Shown: piece by piece, positions 26,793 through 34,856 of the stretch
Numbering within the stretch: position 1 is the first letter of the stretch
How the letters are laid out: every line of letters begins with the position of its first letter
From: Anaerolineales bacterium
Lineage (GTDB): Bacteria; Chloroflexota; Anaerolineae; Aggregatilineales; UBA2796
Direction: 5' to 3'
Length of the DNA: 64,000 bases
NCBI GenBank assembly: GCA_015075625.1
Contig: JABTTZ010000001.1
Span: forward strand, 1,922,001 to 1,986,000
The notes under the pieces: model-generated
Seen by the model: the letters and a program-made list of their open reading frames with translations, nothing else
Told to the model about the DNA's origin: nothing
The model's database searches: none
Made by a program: the position numbers and the translations under genes

Positions 26793-27498
26793 AAAGCTGC
26801 GGCATGGGCAGACAGAGAATTTTTTCTGTCAGATGCTCGCGCTGCGGGGCTGGAAGCTCCCACAAAATAGCGTGAACGGTTCGCTCTATCGCATGTTGAA
26901 TAGCAGGCGTTTCGCAATAGTAGCGTACTTGTGTGTAAAGCTCGGTATACAGATAGCCTTGAAGTATGCTCCTGAGCTTGCTCGGACGTTTGTATGCCTT
27001 TTCGATCTCAATGGCAATACGTTCATTTCCTGTATGAATGACTGCATCTGGACGATGGATTTTCGGTGCATGGGGATGTTCTTTTGCGTCAAGTTTCTCT
27101 TGCTGCATTAAGGATCGCTCTGAGACCCACGACATTACTTGGCGATTCTTCCATGCCTCTTTCTCAAGAAAAAGACGCACCATATTTACACTGTCATGGT
27201 GGGTGAGGTGTGCTACATCCGATGTTCCAGGTGTACGTGGTGCAAATGGTAAGCCCGTTGCCCGAATACCCTGCGCTGCCAAGAACACATGGTTTCCTCG
27301 CCGAAGTTGGTGCGAGGTCTGGGCAAGCCCATCACGCTTCCAGCGATGTACCGCGTCTCTCACAAAATATTCGCCAATGGGTTGGAGATTGTGCTTTTCC
27401 GCATCAAAACGGAACAGGTAGTCGAGTTCTCTTGAATTTACAATGAACTGCTCCCCTATCCACATCAATATCCGTATATCCCTCTCAGTAATCTGCAT
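26785..27498 (-). CDS. Replication-relaxation-like protein 1
   Basis: 237 residues. The N-terminus is a winged-helix module (TERDIRILMWIGEQFIVN, then YFVRDAVHRWKRDGL). A central PDAVIHTGNERIAIEIEKAYK segment resembles a restriction-nuclease-like core with an E-x-E pattern. This is the pattern of the Replic_Relax (PF13814) family found beside FtsK/VirD4-type ATPases on conjugative plasmids. It is paired with the ATPase at 25,191 by overlap, just as the protein at 31,009 follows the larger ATPase. I infer a role in origin recognition or transfer. The family assignment is from memory. Confidence 0.65.
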   Translation of the reverse strand: MQITERDIRILMWIGEQFIVNSRELDYLFRFDAEKHNLQPIGEYFVRDAVHRWKRDGLAQTSHQLRRGNHVFLAAQGIRATGLPFAPRTPGTSDVAHLTHHDSVNMVRLFLEKEAWKNRQVMSWVSERSLMQQEKLDAKEHPHAPKIHRPDAVIHTGNERIAIEIEKAYKRPSKLRSILQGYLYTELYTQVRYYCETPAIQHAIERTVHAILWELPAPQREHLTEKILCLPMPQLYA

Positions 27499-27561
27499 AT
27501 CTGTACTTTGTTTTCACACATCTACACGCATGTAGTGTGTTTTTAGCCGCGTAGCGGCTTG

Positions 27562-27651
27562 TACACCCATCTGATCTTCCAGACCACAGCACCACGAGGA
27601 ACGATGCGGGGGTGTGGTCTGGAAGCACGCGACAGAGTGAAGATGGGTGTA
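27562..27651. repeat. Large interrupted inverted repeat (oriT or origin candidate)
   Basis: Two nested perfect arms: TACACCCATCT (27,562-27,572) with AGATGGGTGTA (27,641-27,651), and CTTCCAGACCACA (27,576-27,588) with TGTGGTCTGGAAG (27,613-27,625). Such nested cruciform structure beside transfer genes is typical of nick or origin regions. No coding function is apparent. It could also be a pair of transcription terminators, but no T-run is present. Confidence 0.65.
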
Positions 27652-28106
27652 ACTCGGCTTCGCTTGGTCGCTTTTTAAACAAGGTCTCCACTTAATCACA
27701 TACCCTATGCTGAGTGCAAGTAGATGTGACAAATCATCCCTTTCCCTGCCCTCCGGGCTGGAAGGGTTTGTCCCCATATGATGTATTCTTGTCCTTCCCT
27801 CCCGTCGCTGCTCTTCGTTCCTGATCTTCCTAAGCGAAGCATTCGCTTCGTGATTTTCTTCTTTGTTTTCACGAGGCGACGGCTTCAACTCGCTTGAGGT
27901 GTCTTAGTCTCGCATTTCGGGCGAGATTAGGCATGTTTGAGAGGTCTCCCTCTCTTCTCTGCCAACAGTTGATCTTTCACTTCGGTTGCTTTGGTCGGTT
28001 GGCTCTTCCCCGTCCGCCGGAAGAGTGGCGTTCCGTTCACACGTTTTCACGTATGAACATAAGCATCACAACATGAAAAAAAGACTCATTCAAGGGGAAA
28101 AACGCA

Positions 28107-28220
28107 CCATGATACCAAGCATGGTTTCATGGTAGATACCACGACACCATTCCACCATGATACCGAGACATCAAGATGCCACGATACCATGATGTCAAGC
28201 AACCATGACACCGTGATACC
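28107..28220. repeat. Decamer array, putative parS centromere
   Basis: At least six copies of the decamer CC(A/G)(T/C)GA(T/C/A)ACC in both orientations: 28,107-28,116, 28,123-28,132 (inverted), 28,139-28,148, 28,155-28,164, 28,179-28,188, 28,203-28,212 and 28,211-28,220. The array lies directly downstream of the ParB-like gene, the usual place for a partition site. Confidence 0.7.
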
Positions 28221-28226
28221 AACCAT

Positions 28227-28664
28227 CTATTTTTTGAGAGCTTGAAGAACTAAACCGAGAAGACTATCTTTGCCATTACGATTAAATTCATCTATCACAA
28301 AATTAATTGCAATCCTAGTAATCTCATTTTCTGTTGTACGAATGCCTTGCATATTGAGGGTGTGAGCGACACTTGCAACCGCTCGTTTCTCAGTAAGTGT
28401 AAACCGATGAGTTGCAGCCTCTTTGCCGAATTCTTTTACAGCCTTCCGAATAAACTCAACAGTGGTGTCTTGATACCGTGATACCACGACACCATGATTG
28501 CTTGATACCTTGGTTTCGTGGTTGCTTGGTATCACGGTATCACCTGGATGATTCTCATTTTTGAGAGATGATTCCACAGGAAAGACTGTAGTAGTCTGTT
28601 CTTTCACTTCATCTGGAACAGGCTGAAAAAATGGACTGTCAGCTAATCCGCTTTTACGTTTCAT
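28227..28664 (-). CDS. ParB-like partner of ParA (plasmid partition)
   Basis: 145 residues, overlapping parA by 4 bp and so translationally coupled. The C-terminal ~75 residues are helical (RKAVKEFGKEAATHRFTLTE, then TTENEITRIAINFVIDEF) and would form the DNA-binding and dimer domain. The middle (about residues 35-65) is low complexity because its DNA carries a second cluster of the decamer repeat. I recognise no classic ParB nuclease domain, so it is a small plasmid-type centromere-binding protein inferred from context. Confidence 0.7.
   Translation of the reverse strand: MKRKSGLADSPFFQPVPDEVKEQTTTVFPVESSLKNENHPGDTVIPSNHETKVSSNHGVVVSRYQDTTVEFIRKAVKEFGKEAATHRFTLTEKRAVASVAHTLNMQGIRTTENEITRIAINFVIDEFNRNGKDSLLGLVLQALKK
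28476..28545. repeat. Second decamer cluster inside the ParB-like gene
   Basis: Copies of the same decamer occur at 28,476-28,485, 28,484-28,493, 28,512-28,521 (inverted) and 28,528-28,537 (inverted), with degenerate ones between. They lie within the coding region of the partner gene and encode its low-complexity linker. Confidence 0.65.
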
Positions 28665-29425
28665 TGTCGAGCAATTACCTCTTGGACAAGGGCAGAGTAA
28701 GCCTTTGCCCCTGTACTTTTGGGAGCAAAATCGAAGATATGGGTATGGTTAGAGTGAGCTTCCTCAAGTTTGACATTCTTAGGGATGGTAGTTTCAAACA
28801 CCGAGTCGCCAAAGTAACGGCGAAGTTGATTCTCAACATCTCTCGAAACGTTGGTTTCCTCACAGAATGTGCAAAGAACCCCAAGTATCCTTAAATCAGG
28901 GTTTAGGCGTGTCTGTTTGACCATCCCAATCGTCTCTTTGAGTTGGTCAAGACCAGTGAGTGCAAAATAGGCAGTAGAGACGGGAATGAGGATACGATCA
29001 CTGGCAGTAAAGGAGTTCATTGTTACTAAACCAAGTGAAGGGGGATTGTCGATGATGATGTAATCAAACACATGTCTCATCTCATCAATAGCTTGCTTGA
29101 GACGTGCGCTACGATTATCAAGAGCTTGTGCCAACTCTAAATCAGCACTAGAAAGCCGTAAATGAGAGGGGACAAGCGACAAATTATTGACTTGGGTAGG
29201 GTGAATAACAGATGTAAGGGGAGCGAACTTCAAGATGACCTGATAGAGCGTTTTTTCGAGGTCTATCTCAATATCAGGATGAATAAAGACTTGGGTTGTA
29301 TTCGTTTGCGGATCGGCATCAATCAACAACACTTTATAACCCATAATGGCTAAACCAGCAGCAAGGTTAATGGCAGTGGTTGTTTTCGCTACACCGCCCT
29401 TCTGGTTTGCAACAGAGATGACCAT
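28661..29425 (-). CDS. parA: ParA-family partition ATPase
   Basis: 254 residues with the deviant Walker A KGGVAKTT (residues ~9-16), the LLIDADPQTN switch (~34-43) and IIIDNPPSLGL Walker B-type segment (~121-131), all hallmarks of ParA/MinD ATPases. ParA forms dynamic gradients that move plasmid DNA bound by the partner protein. It is short and lacks an N-terminal DNA-binding extension, so the partner or a separate RHH protein would repress the operon. It lies 2 bp from the upstream RHH gene. Confidence 0.92.
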   Translation of the reverse strand: MVISVANQKGGVAKTTTAINLAAGLAIMGYKVLLIDADPQTNTTQVFIHPDIEIDLEKTLYQVILKFAPLTSVIHPTQVNNLSLVPSHLRLSSADLELAQALDNRSARLKQAIDEMRHVFDYIIIDNPPSLGLVTMNSFTASDRILIPVSTAYFALTGLDQLKETIGMVKQTRLNPDLRILGVLCTFCEETNVSRDVENQLRRYFGDSVFETTIPKNVKLEEAHSNHTHIFDFAPKSTGAKAYSALVQEVIARQ

Positions 29426-29427
29426 AA

Positions 29428-29688
29428 TTACCTTTTCGCTTTGATATATTCTGTGGCAATAATTCTCATTAAGGATGAAAGCGATACAGTGCGCTCTTTA
29501 GCAAGTTCTTGAAGTTGTTGTTTCAAGGATGGCGATAGATGCACCTTGATAAAGGTTTGAGCAGTGGTTGGGGGGGTGCTGGTTTTGGTCACAAACTGGG
29601 TCAAAAATGGGTACTTATTACGTGAATATATCAAATCAAAGCGATGAGGCGTTGTCAATAGGGGAATGTTAGGTAAGCAGCATCCCAC
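29428..29688 (-). CDS. Ribbon-helix-helix DNA-binding protein
   Basis: Up to 86 residues from a GTG at 29,688. The real start may be further in, as the first ~35 residues look poorly conserved in character. The C-terminal ~50 residues are an RHH fold: TFIKVHLSPSLKQQLQELAK, then TVSLSSLMRIIATEYI. It sits between the primase and parA and may repress the partition or replication operon. It overlaps the primase stop by about 20 bp if the GTG start is used. Confidence 0.65.
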   Translation of the reverse strand: MGCCLPNIPLLTTPHRFDLIYSRNKYPFLTQFVTKTSTPPTTAQTFIKVHLSPSLKQQLQELAKERTVSLSSLMRIIATEYIKAKR

Positions 29689-30703
29689 GCAATTCCTTAA
29701 CTGTCGCTACGAAACTGCTGTCTTGACCATGCACTTCACGCCACTTCATCCAGAAATCAATGATTGAACCGCCGCCACATCCTGCAAAACAATGCCAATA
29801 ATCGCGTCCCTTGTTTACTCCAAAAGACTTCGCGTGGTCGTCATGAAACGGGCATAATCCGCGCCCTTGCTCATTGAGATATACATATCGGCTTACAAAA
29901 TCAAAGACGGAAATTGCATTCTTGAGCGCCTCGGAGAGTGGTTCGTTATGACGTGGTGTGTATTTCTTAAATTCGGGTGGTGGTTTGGGTGGAGGAGGGA
30001 ATACCTGAACTTCGTTTGAGAGAAATGAGGTTATGAACGCTTGCGGTATTCTTTGGGGCTGTCCAAGCAAGCGTATTTGCTCTCTGATGGTTGGGGCTAT
30101 CGGCAGTCCTTGATGATCTACAAAGTGATATACCTGTCCAGTTTTCAGATGCACGCCAAGCGGCAAGCGAACAAAAGAACCTGCGCCTTCTCCAAGTACG
30201 TCTTGTTTTGGGTAGATTTCGATCTTGCGTTTTTTCTCTTCATCAAGTTCGGCAATCTTGTATTTTGCTAGAAGATTTCGAGCAAAGGTGCGAATGTCCT
30301 TTCCCGAAAGCAGGGGAGTGAACAGCCAAAGATGCCCGCCTCGTCGGGACGGTTCAAGATATGTAGGGACATCTTGAACTGATAGACTGCGTGAAAGTTC
30401 ACGAAGGTGTTGCCACTGATGATCTGCATCTGCATCAAAACATACCCACCTTGCTTGGCTATGCTCATCAAGGGCGTATGCCCCAATCGTAAAAGGCTTA
30501 AATCCCAGTCTGGCATTGGTCAAGTGTTTGGTGATTTTGGGGAAAGTGAGTGGTTCGCGCATCTGAATGTACGTGCCATTGTCAACCTGACGGGGATAGC
30601 AATCCCAACGGGAAATAAACGTCTCCGCAAATGCACGAGTAAGCTGAGGATCAAGCTCAAGTGAGCGTAGTCGTTCCTTCACATAAGCATTGTAGCGGGT
30701 CAA
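29669..30703 (-). CDS. AEP-type primase with C-terminal CHC2 zinc finger
   Basis: 344 residues. The N-terminal ~215 residues resemble an archaeo-eukaryotic primase: RWVCFDADADHQW gives the DxD-type metal site, TYLEPSRRGGHLWLF the central strand, and SFVRLPLGVHLKTG the later conserved segment. The C-terminal ~75 residues (residues ~260-335) contain the DnaG-type CHC2 zinc finger: GLCPFHDDHAKSFGV, then YWHCFAGCGGGSIIDF. Finding both in one polypeptide without a helicase is unusual. It likely primes replication of the element. Its position with parA supports a self-replicating plasmid or ICE. Confidence 0.75.
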   Translation of the reverse strand: MTRYNAYVKERLRSLELDPQLTRAFAETFISRWDCYPRQVDNGTYIQMREPLTFPKITKHLTNARLGFKPFTIGAYALDEHSQARWVCFDADADHQWQHLRELSRSLSVQDVPTYLEPSRRGGHLWLFTPLLSGKDIRTFARNLLAKYKIAELDEEKKRKIEIYPKQDVLGEGAGSFVRLPLGVHLKTGQVYHFVDHQGLPIAPTIREQIRLLGQPQRIPQAFITSFLSNEVQVFPPPPKPPPEFKKYTPRHNEPLSEALKNAISVFDFVSRYVYLNEQGRGLCPFHDDHAKSFGVNKGRDYWHCFAGCGGGSIIDFWMKWREVHGQDSSFVATVKELRGMLLT

Positions 30704-31008
30704 AATGTCGGGTAGTAATTGAAAAAGTTATGCGTTTACTTGAGAAAACCGCACTATACTTGAGAGAGAAGCTGGATGTGCCGCCTAAAACGAGCTACCC
30801 ACATTGAAAGCTCGGAAAGGAGGCATATGTCTTTTACGATCCAAACAAGCCTTCACGACTTTATACAAGCTGTCGTGTTTGTTGCTGTCGTGGCTGGCTT
30901 GGTGGTGATGAAGAGGCGTTAACTCTTCTGAACTGAGCCAGTGCGTAACTGGTGAAGGTGGCACACTCTGGCTTCGGGTAAATCAAAGTATACCATGTCA
31001 ACCTACTA
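30704..31008. other. 305-bp gap holding a short membrane-protein gene
   Basis: Between the primase and the second replication-relaxation-like gene. It contains a 31-codon ORF on the + strand with a strong ribosome site (30,827-30,922) and two ACTTGAGA direct repeats near 30,737 and 30,757. No other features were recognised. Confidence 0.5.
30827..30922 (+). CDS. 31-residue membrane microprotein
   Basis: Starts at ATG 30,827 behind a near-perfect AAAGGAGG (30,816-30,823), spacing three bases. The translation is MSFTIQTSLHDFIQAV followed by a 14-residue hydrophobic stretch (VFVAVVAGLVV) and a basic end MKRR. That gives a single-pass membrane topology. It is on the opposite strand to its neighbours. 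Such a clean ribosome site before a hydrophobic microprotein is unlikely by chance. The function is unknown; a toxin of a small membrane type or a transfer accessory are possibilities. Confidence 0.6.
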   Translation: MSFTIQTSLHDFIQAVVFVAVVAGLVVMKRR

Positions 31009-31863
31009 TCAAGTTGGAACGAGCAGAGAGTGTGTTTCACTTCCTGCCACATGCCAGTGAGGGGAGTGAAGAATTGATGTATTTACCTGCTCTGCGGTGG
31101 TGAACCAAAATCGCCTATCTCCTCCAATACTCTCCGCCGATGTCTTGAGATTTTTACATCGAGCCTCGCTGTTCGTGACCGTCAATATTCGTAGACTCTT
31201 CGATTGATACCGAGTTTGATACGCACCACTCTGCATATATACAAGGTAGGCGCGTATCTTGGTTTGAAAGCGCCCGACAGTCATTGTTCCCATGTCCATC
31301 TCAAGAAAAAACGATGTTTTCCCTTTGGGAGTTTCTAGGGTGAAGTAGCTATCTGGAATAAGCGAAACGGATTGCTTTTTTCCTTTGTGGTCGGTGATGG
31401 TCACGCGATCATAGTCTGCTTTGAGGTCTGCTTCGCTACTCCATGTGAGAAGTGTGTAGCCTGCCTGTCTGCACGCTACTGTCACTGCAATACGGAAGTC
31501 ATTGATAGCAAGCGCATGAGACAGAAATTCATGTCCATTCTCGCTATCCCAGACTGAGATTCCAATAGCGCCATATTCGGTCTTTAACACGGCAATTCCA
31601 CGTTTATCTAGCGTGTAGAGCGTCGGACTCCATCCTGCATACACAGGCAGGAAATGACGTTGTACAAACCCATGTTGATAGAGATGCGAAAGACGATACT
31701 GTGCCGTGCTTTTTGAACCAAAGAAAAGTTGCTGTATCTGATCTTGGCGGAGAATACGGTACTCTGCTAATGCTTTCAAGATTTCAATATCTCGTGCTGT
31801 GAGGCGCATATTGGGCGGATTATTACTTCGGCGTTGTCTACTGAGCCGTTTTTTCTCGTCCAT
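31009..31863 (-). CDS. Replication-relaxation-like protein 2
   Basis: 284 residues. The N-terminal winged helix is clear: LTARDIEILKALAEYRIL, then STAQYRLSHLYQHGFVQR. A central part has YTLDKRGIAVL and a nuclease-like SLIPDSYFTLE, SFFLEMDMGTMTV with an E-x-D pattern, as in the Replic_Relax family. It lies 92 bp downstream of the large ATPase. The two copies of ATPase plus relaxation-like protein (here and at 25,191-27,498) suggest two functional modules for DNA processing. The family assignment is from memory. Confidence 0.7.
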   Translation of the reverse strand: MDEKKRLSRQRRSNNPPNMRLTARDIEILKALAEYRILRQDQIQQLFFGSKSTAQYRLSHLYQHGFVQRHFLPVYAGWSPTLYTLDKRGIAVLKTEYGAIGISVWDSENGHEFLSHALAINDFRIAVTVACRQAGYTLLTWSSEADLKADYDRVTITDHKGKKQSVSLIPDSYFTLETPKGKTSFFLEMDMGTMTVGRFQTKIRAYLVYMQSGAYQTRYQSKSLRILTVTNSEARCKNLKTSAESIGGDRRFWFTTAEQVNTSILHSPHWHVAGSETHSLLVPT

Positions 31864-31955
31864 CAGCCTTTTTGCTCCTGTTTAGAAAGCCCCTCATGCG
31901 TTTCTGTCTATCAGACAGATACAATCGCCCCACACGAGGGGTTGGTTATTCATAC

Positions 31956-34241
31956 CTACTCAAAATCTACGATGTCGTCCACTGCCCCTGATGGAGTGGT
32001 GGCAGTAGCGTACCGACTGGCAAGCCATGCAAGCACCTCGTCACGGGTTTTAGGGATGTAATGTTTCCGTGAAAGGGCGCGAAGATATTGTTCCCGTTCC
32101 TGCGCTTTCGACAGCGAAATCCGTCCAGAAAGTGGGGCAAGCGTCTGCATTGAGAAAGCGGTCAAAGACTGGCTTTTGTAGCGTGTGGTGATTGCAGCTT
32201 CGTACTTATTCAGGTGCATCAGATGTTCTGCATCAAAACCGGGTGCGAAGTATGGCTCGATCAACTTTGAGTCTACCAGCCCTGTTTGGAATGCAATTGT
32301 TGTCCCGACATTACCAAAAATCGCGTCTAGCATATCACCTGCTAACTGCTTCAAATACTGATTGGCAGTGGTCAGAGAGACCTTATTTTTGCGTGCTTCT
32401 GAGAGCAATGTTTCAAATGTGGTGGTGACGAAATGTTGCACTTCGTCCACGTAGAGATAAAACATCTCGCTTTCTTTCGGACGCACCATCAGGGTTTGTT
32501 GCAACTGCGTCAGGAGAATTAAGCCCAAAAGATGTTGTTCGCGCATCGGGATACGTGCCTCATCCGCCTTCAGTGACACAAGCAAAATCTTGTTGTTGGC
32601 AACGATGGAGGTAAGATCAAGGGTGTCGGGATGACACAAGATTGGATAGAGAAAAGAGTTCCCATAGAGCGCACGTAAGCGCCATAGTACAGGGCGAATG
32701 ATTTGGTCACGTCCAGATTTTTGCTCAGTGAAGCGTTCCCAGAACTCAAGGGCTGCAACGTTGGTGAGCTTATCCATCAATCGCCCCCGGTAGCTCTCAT
32801 CTCGAAACAAACGCCCCACATCACGAATGGTTGCTTGCTCATCATGGAGAAGCGCAACAAGGCTGGCGGACATCGCGTCAGCAACTGTTGGTGTGCTATT
32901 GAAGTCATACAGGCGATCAAGCACACCCATCAGTTGCCCTGCGGCATTGCCTCGATCCATCCCTGCTGGAACAGCCAGCAAGTTGAGTGGCACGGGGTAT
33001 GCCTCATCTGCAATATCCAAAACAATCACATCCTTTTCGCGGTGGACAGGAATGCTGTATCGCAAAGTATCGCTGACCAGTTGTCCATGTGGGTCAATGA
33101 CCACAACCCCACATCCGTTAGCAATGTCCTGATGAATGAGATGGTGCATGAGGTTGGACTTGCCAACACCAGATTGCCCGATGATCGAGATGTGTCCACT
33201 TCGGTCTGGAATGTAGATTGGCTCGTCGCGTCCGGCAAAGCGATTCACCCCAACGCATACCCCTTCAGTTTTAGTGCGTAGTACAGCGGGAATACGCACA
33301 TTGCCGTAAGACCACACAATCGTGGGGGCGGTGAATTCGTCATGGGGAAGATGCCAGAGTGAAGCTAGTTCGCGTGGCTCAAGAATAAGGTCAATCTGTT
33401 CCTTGAGCTTGTTCTTGCGAAACAACCCATCTTCTTTGGTGACAATCGTGGCAAATTGTCCCAATGCGCTGGTGTCCCATTCGGCATTATGATCGGTGAC
33501 AGTAAATATTTTTTGCCCATCACTAATCCAGCCCAATGCACCAAACTGAGGACGGTCAAAACTGACCATTTGGTTGTCGATGGTCAGAAGTGCGTTGACC
33601 CGCTGTGGGTCAGGAGTATCGAGTTGGATAAAAACACTAGCATGATAGAGGCGCTGTGAGAGTTTGCCGCGACACACACGACTTAGCTCACCTGAGTATT
33701 TATCCGTTCGGTATGGGTCAACAAATCCAGTGAGAGTTCCATCATAGATATTGCGGGTCAGGTGTTTCTCGCCTTGTTTATAGGCTTCTGGCGCTCCGCC
33801 CCAGACAAACAGGTAATACATAATACGCTCACCCTGACGCAAGTTCCCCATAATTTCGGCGATATGTGAGAGGGGATCGGGGCTGGTGATGTCATTGGCA
33901 TAGACAATGGGCGCAAGGAAGGTCTCCATCATTTGCTGATACTTCAACACGATGCGAGAAATCGGATACTCGTCAGGAAGTTCACCTGCTCCAAATTCCT
34001 CGACTTCCACGTTGATTTCTGGATAGCTGGCGCGAATGGCGTTTTCAAGCGCGTGAGCATCTCCACTGTCGAAGTCAAGCACCTGCCAAACCATCGTGTC
34101 AGTGGTTGCCATGATGCGGAACGTCAGGGAATTGAATCCTGAGATGATTTGATGCATAAACTGGGCTGCTCTGTCACCGTCCCATGTTGTATCTCTGGGG
34201 AGAGAGAGCGTAAGAACGTATGGCGTGCGATGTGAAGCCAT
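31956..34241 (-). CDS. HerA/TraD-like DNA-translocating ATPase of a conjugative system
   Basis: 761 residues. Residues ~1-330 are an unassigned N-terminal domain. The P-loop is IIGQSGVGKSNLMHHL (near residue 360) followed by VVVIDPHGQL. Walker B and sensor lie in YLYVDEVQHFVT (near 605) and TTANQYLKQL (near 635). This is the pattern of VirD4/TraM-recognition-type ATPases of conjugative elements. I see no membrane helices, unlike the ATPase at 25,191. It is followed by the replication-relaxation-like gene. Upstream are small zinc-ribbon and membrane genes on the same strand. Confidence 0.8.
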   Translation of the reverse strand: MASHRTPYVLTLSLPRDTTWDGDRAAQFMHQIISGFNSLTFRIMATTDTMVWQVLDFDSGDAHALENAIRASYPEINVEVEEFGAGELPDEYPISRIVLKYQQMMETFLAPIVYANDITSPDPLSHIAEIMGNLRQGERIMYYLFVWGGAPEAYKQGEKHLTRNIYDGTLTGFVDPYRTDKYSGELSRVCRGKLSQRLYHASVFIQLDTPDPQRVNALLTIDNQMVSFDRPQFGALGWISDGQKIFTVTDHNAEWDTSALGQFATIVTKEDGLFRKNKLKEQIDLILEPRELASLWHLPHDEFTAPTIVWSYGNVRIPAVLRTKTEGVCVGVNRFAGRDEPIYIPDRSGHISIIGQSGVGKSNLMHHLIHQDIANGCGVVVIDPHGQLVSDTLRYSIPVHREKDVIVLDIADEAYPVPLNLLAVPAGMDRGNAAGQLMGVLDRLYDFNSTPTVADAMSASLVALLHDEQATIRDVGRLFRDESYRGRLMDKLTNVAALEFWERFTEQKSGRDQIIRPVLWRLRALYGNSFLYPILCHPDTLDLTSIVANNKILLVSLKADEARIPMREQHLLGLILLTQLQQTLMVRPKESEMFYLYVDEVQHFVTTTFETLLSEARKNKVSLTTANQYLKQLAGDMLDAIFGNVGTTIAFQTGLVDSKLIEPYFAPGFDAEHLMHLNKYEAAITTRYKSQSLTAFSMQTLAPLSGRISLSKAQEREQYLRALSRKHYIPKTRDEVLAWLASRYATATTPSGAVDDIVDFE

Positions 34242-34325
34242 GAATACTAGCCTTTCTGTATGTTCGCAATCGCATGAATGATGGCGAATGTGGTGACACC
34301 CTCACTACAAGGATGTCACCGCGAG

Positions 34326-34526
34326 TTACTTCTTGGCAGCAAGCCGCATTGTCGGGGAGAGAAAAGTATCCTCTTTGGCGGTCTTTCTGCGCTCTTTGTG
34401 GGGAACACTGGTAGCTTGTGAAAGCCGTTTGAGACGTGCTGTGCATTTGCCACAGAGACGCGGTGTGCCTGTTTGCCAACGCATCTCCGCGTCACAGTTC
34501 GCACAGGTTGCATCTACTATGTTCAT
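34326..34526 (-). CDS. Small zinc-ribbon protein
   Basis: 66 residues from ATG 34,526, which has a perfect AGGAGG seven bases upstream; the frame is open further but without a ribosome site. Two CxxC pairs are visible, CANCD near residues 8-12 and CGKCT near 24-28, then a basic tail (RLKRLSQAT, PHKERRKTA). Likely a small zinc-binding DNA-binding protein. It lies 84 bp upstream of the HerA-like ATPase gene and 11 bp after the small membrane gene, in one operon. Confidence 0.65.
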   Translation of the reverse strand: MNIVDATCANCDAEMRWQTGTPRLCGKCTARLKRLSQATSVPHKERRKTAKEDTFLSPTMRLAAKK

Positions 34527-34537
34527 TGCCGCTCCTC

Positions 34538-34657
34538 CTATCGACGGCGGTTGCTCATGTTCGCAATGGTCACGAAGATGCCTTTGATGACCCAGAAGAT
34601 GAACAAGACGGTGTACCATAAAATACGGAAGAACTGGTCAACAAATGGATCAAACAT
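34538..34657 (-). CDS. 39-residue membrane microprotein at the head of the transfer operon
   Basis: Starts at ATG 34,657 with AAAGGAG nine bases upstream. The translation begins MFDPFVDQFFRILWY and continues with a hydrophobic helix (TVLFIFWVIKGIFVTIA), ending NRRR, so it is a single-pass membrane peptide with a positive C-terminus. It is the first gene of the - strand operon that carries the zinc-ribbon and HerA-like genes. Possibly a transfer-complex subunit. Confidence 0.6.
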   Translation of the reverse strand: MFDPFVDQFFRILWYTVLFIFWVIKGIFVTIANMSNRRR

Positions 34658-34767
34658 GGGAAGTAGCTCCTTTGCATATCTTGATTTCGGATAGGTGCTT
34701 CATCGGCGAAGCTATCTCCATTGAAGAGCAAACCCACTTGACCCAACCAGCATGTTTGAAAATGGCT

Positions 34768-34788
34768 GACTTGAACGGCATTCAAGTC
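34768..34788. promoter_or_regulatory. Palindromic operator in the divergent control region
   Basis: A perfect 8-bp inverted repeat, GACTTGAA / TTCAAGTC, with a 5-bp centre, lies between the XRE-SorC regulator and the transfer operon. Further ACTTGAA half-sites occur near 34,800 and 34,817. The array is a likely binding site for the neighbouring regulator. Confidence 0.55.
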
Positions 34789-34856
34789 GGTTGCCGGAAA
34801 CTTGAAAATCGCTAGACTTGAATTGAAAAGGTAAAGCACGTTAGGCTGCGTCAGAG

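Larger units (their letters stand above)
27499..28226. other. 728-bp non-coding region: candidate origin, oriT and centromere
   Basis: No convincing gene; several long open frames here are low-complexity shadows. It contains the large inverted repeat at 27,562-27,651, a small AGCCGC/AGCGGCT hairpin at 27,545-27,559, and the decamer array at 28,107-28,220. Being flanked by a replication-relaxation-like gene and parAB, it is the best place for a replication, transfer or partition site. Confidence 0.6.

Noticed and set aside
27514-27888. 124-residue ORF on the - strand
   Set aside because: It overlaps the large inverted repeat region, has biased, low-complexity composition and no ribosome site.
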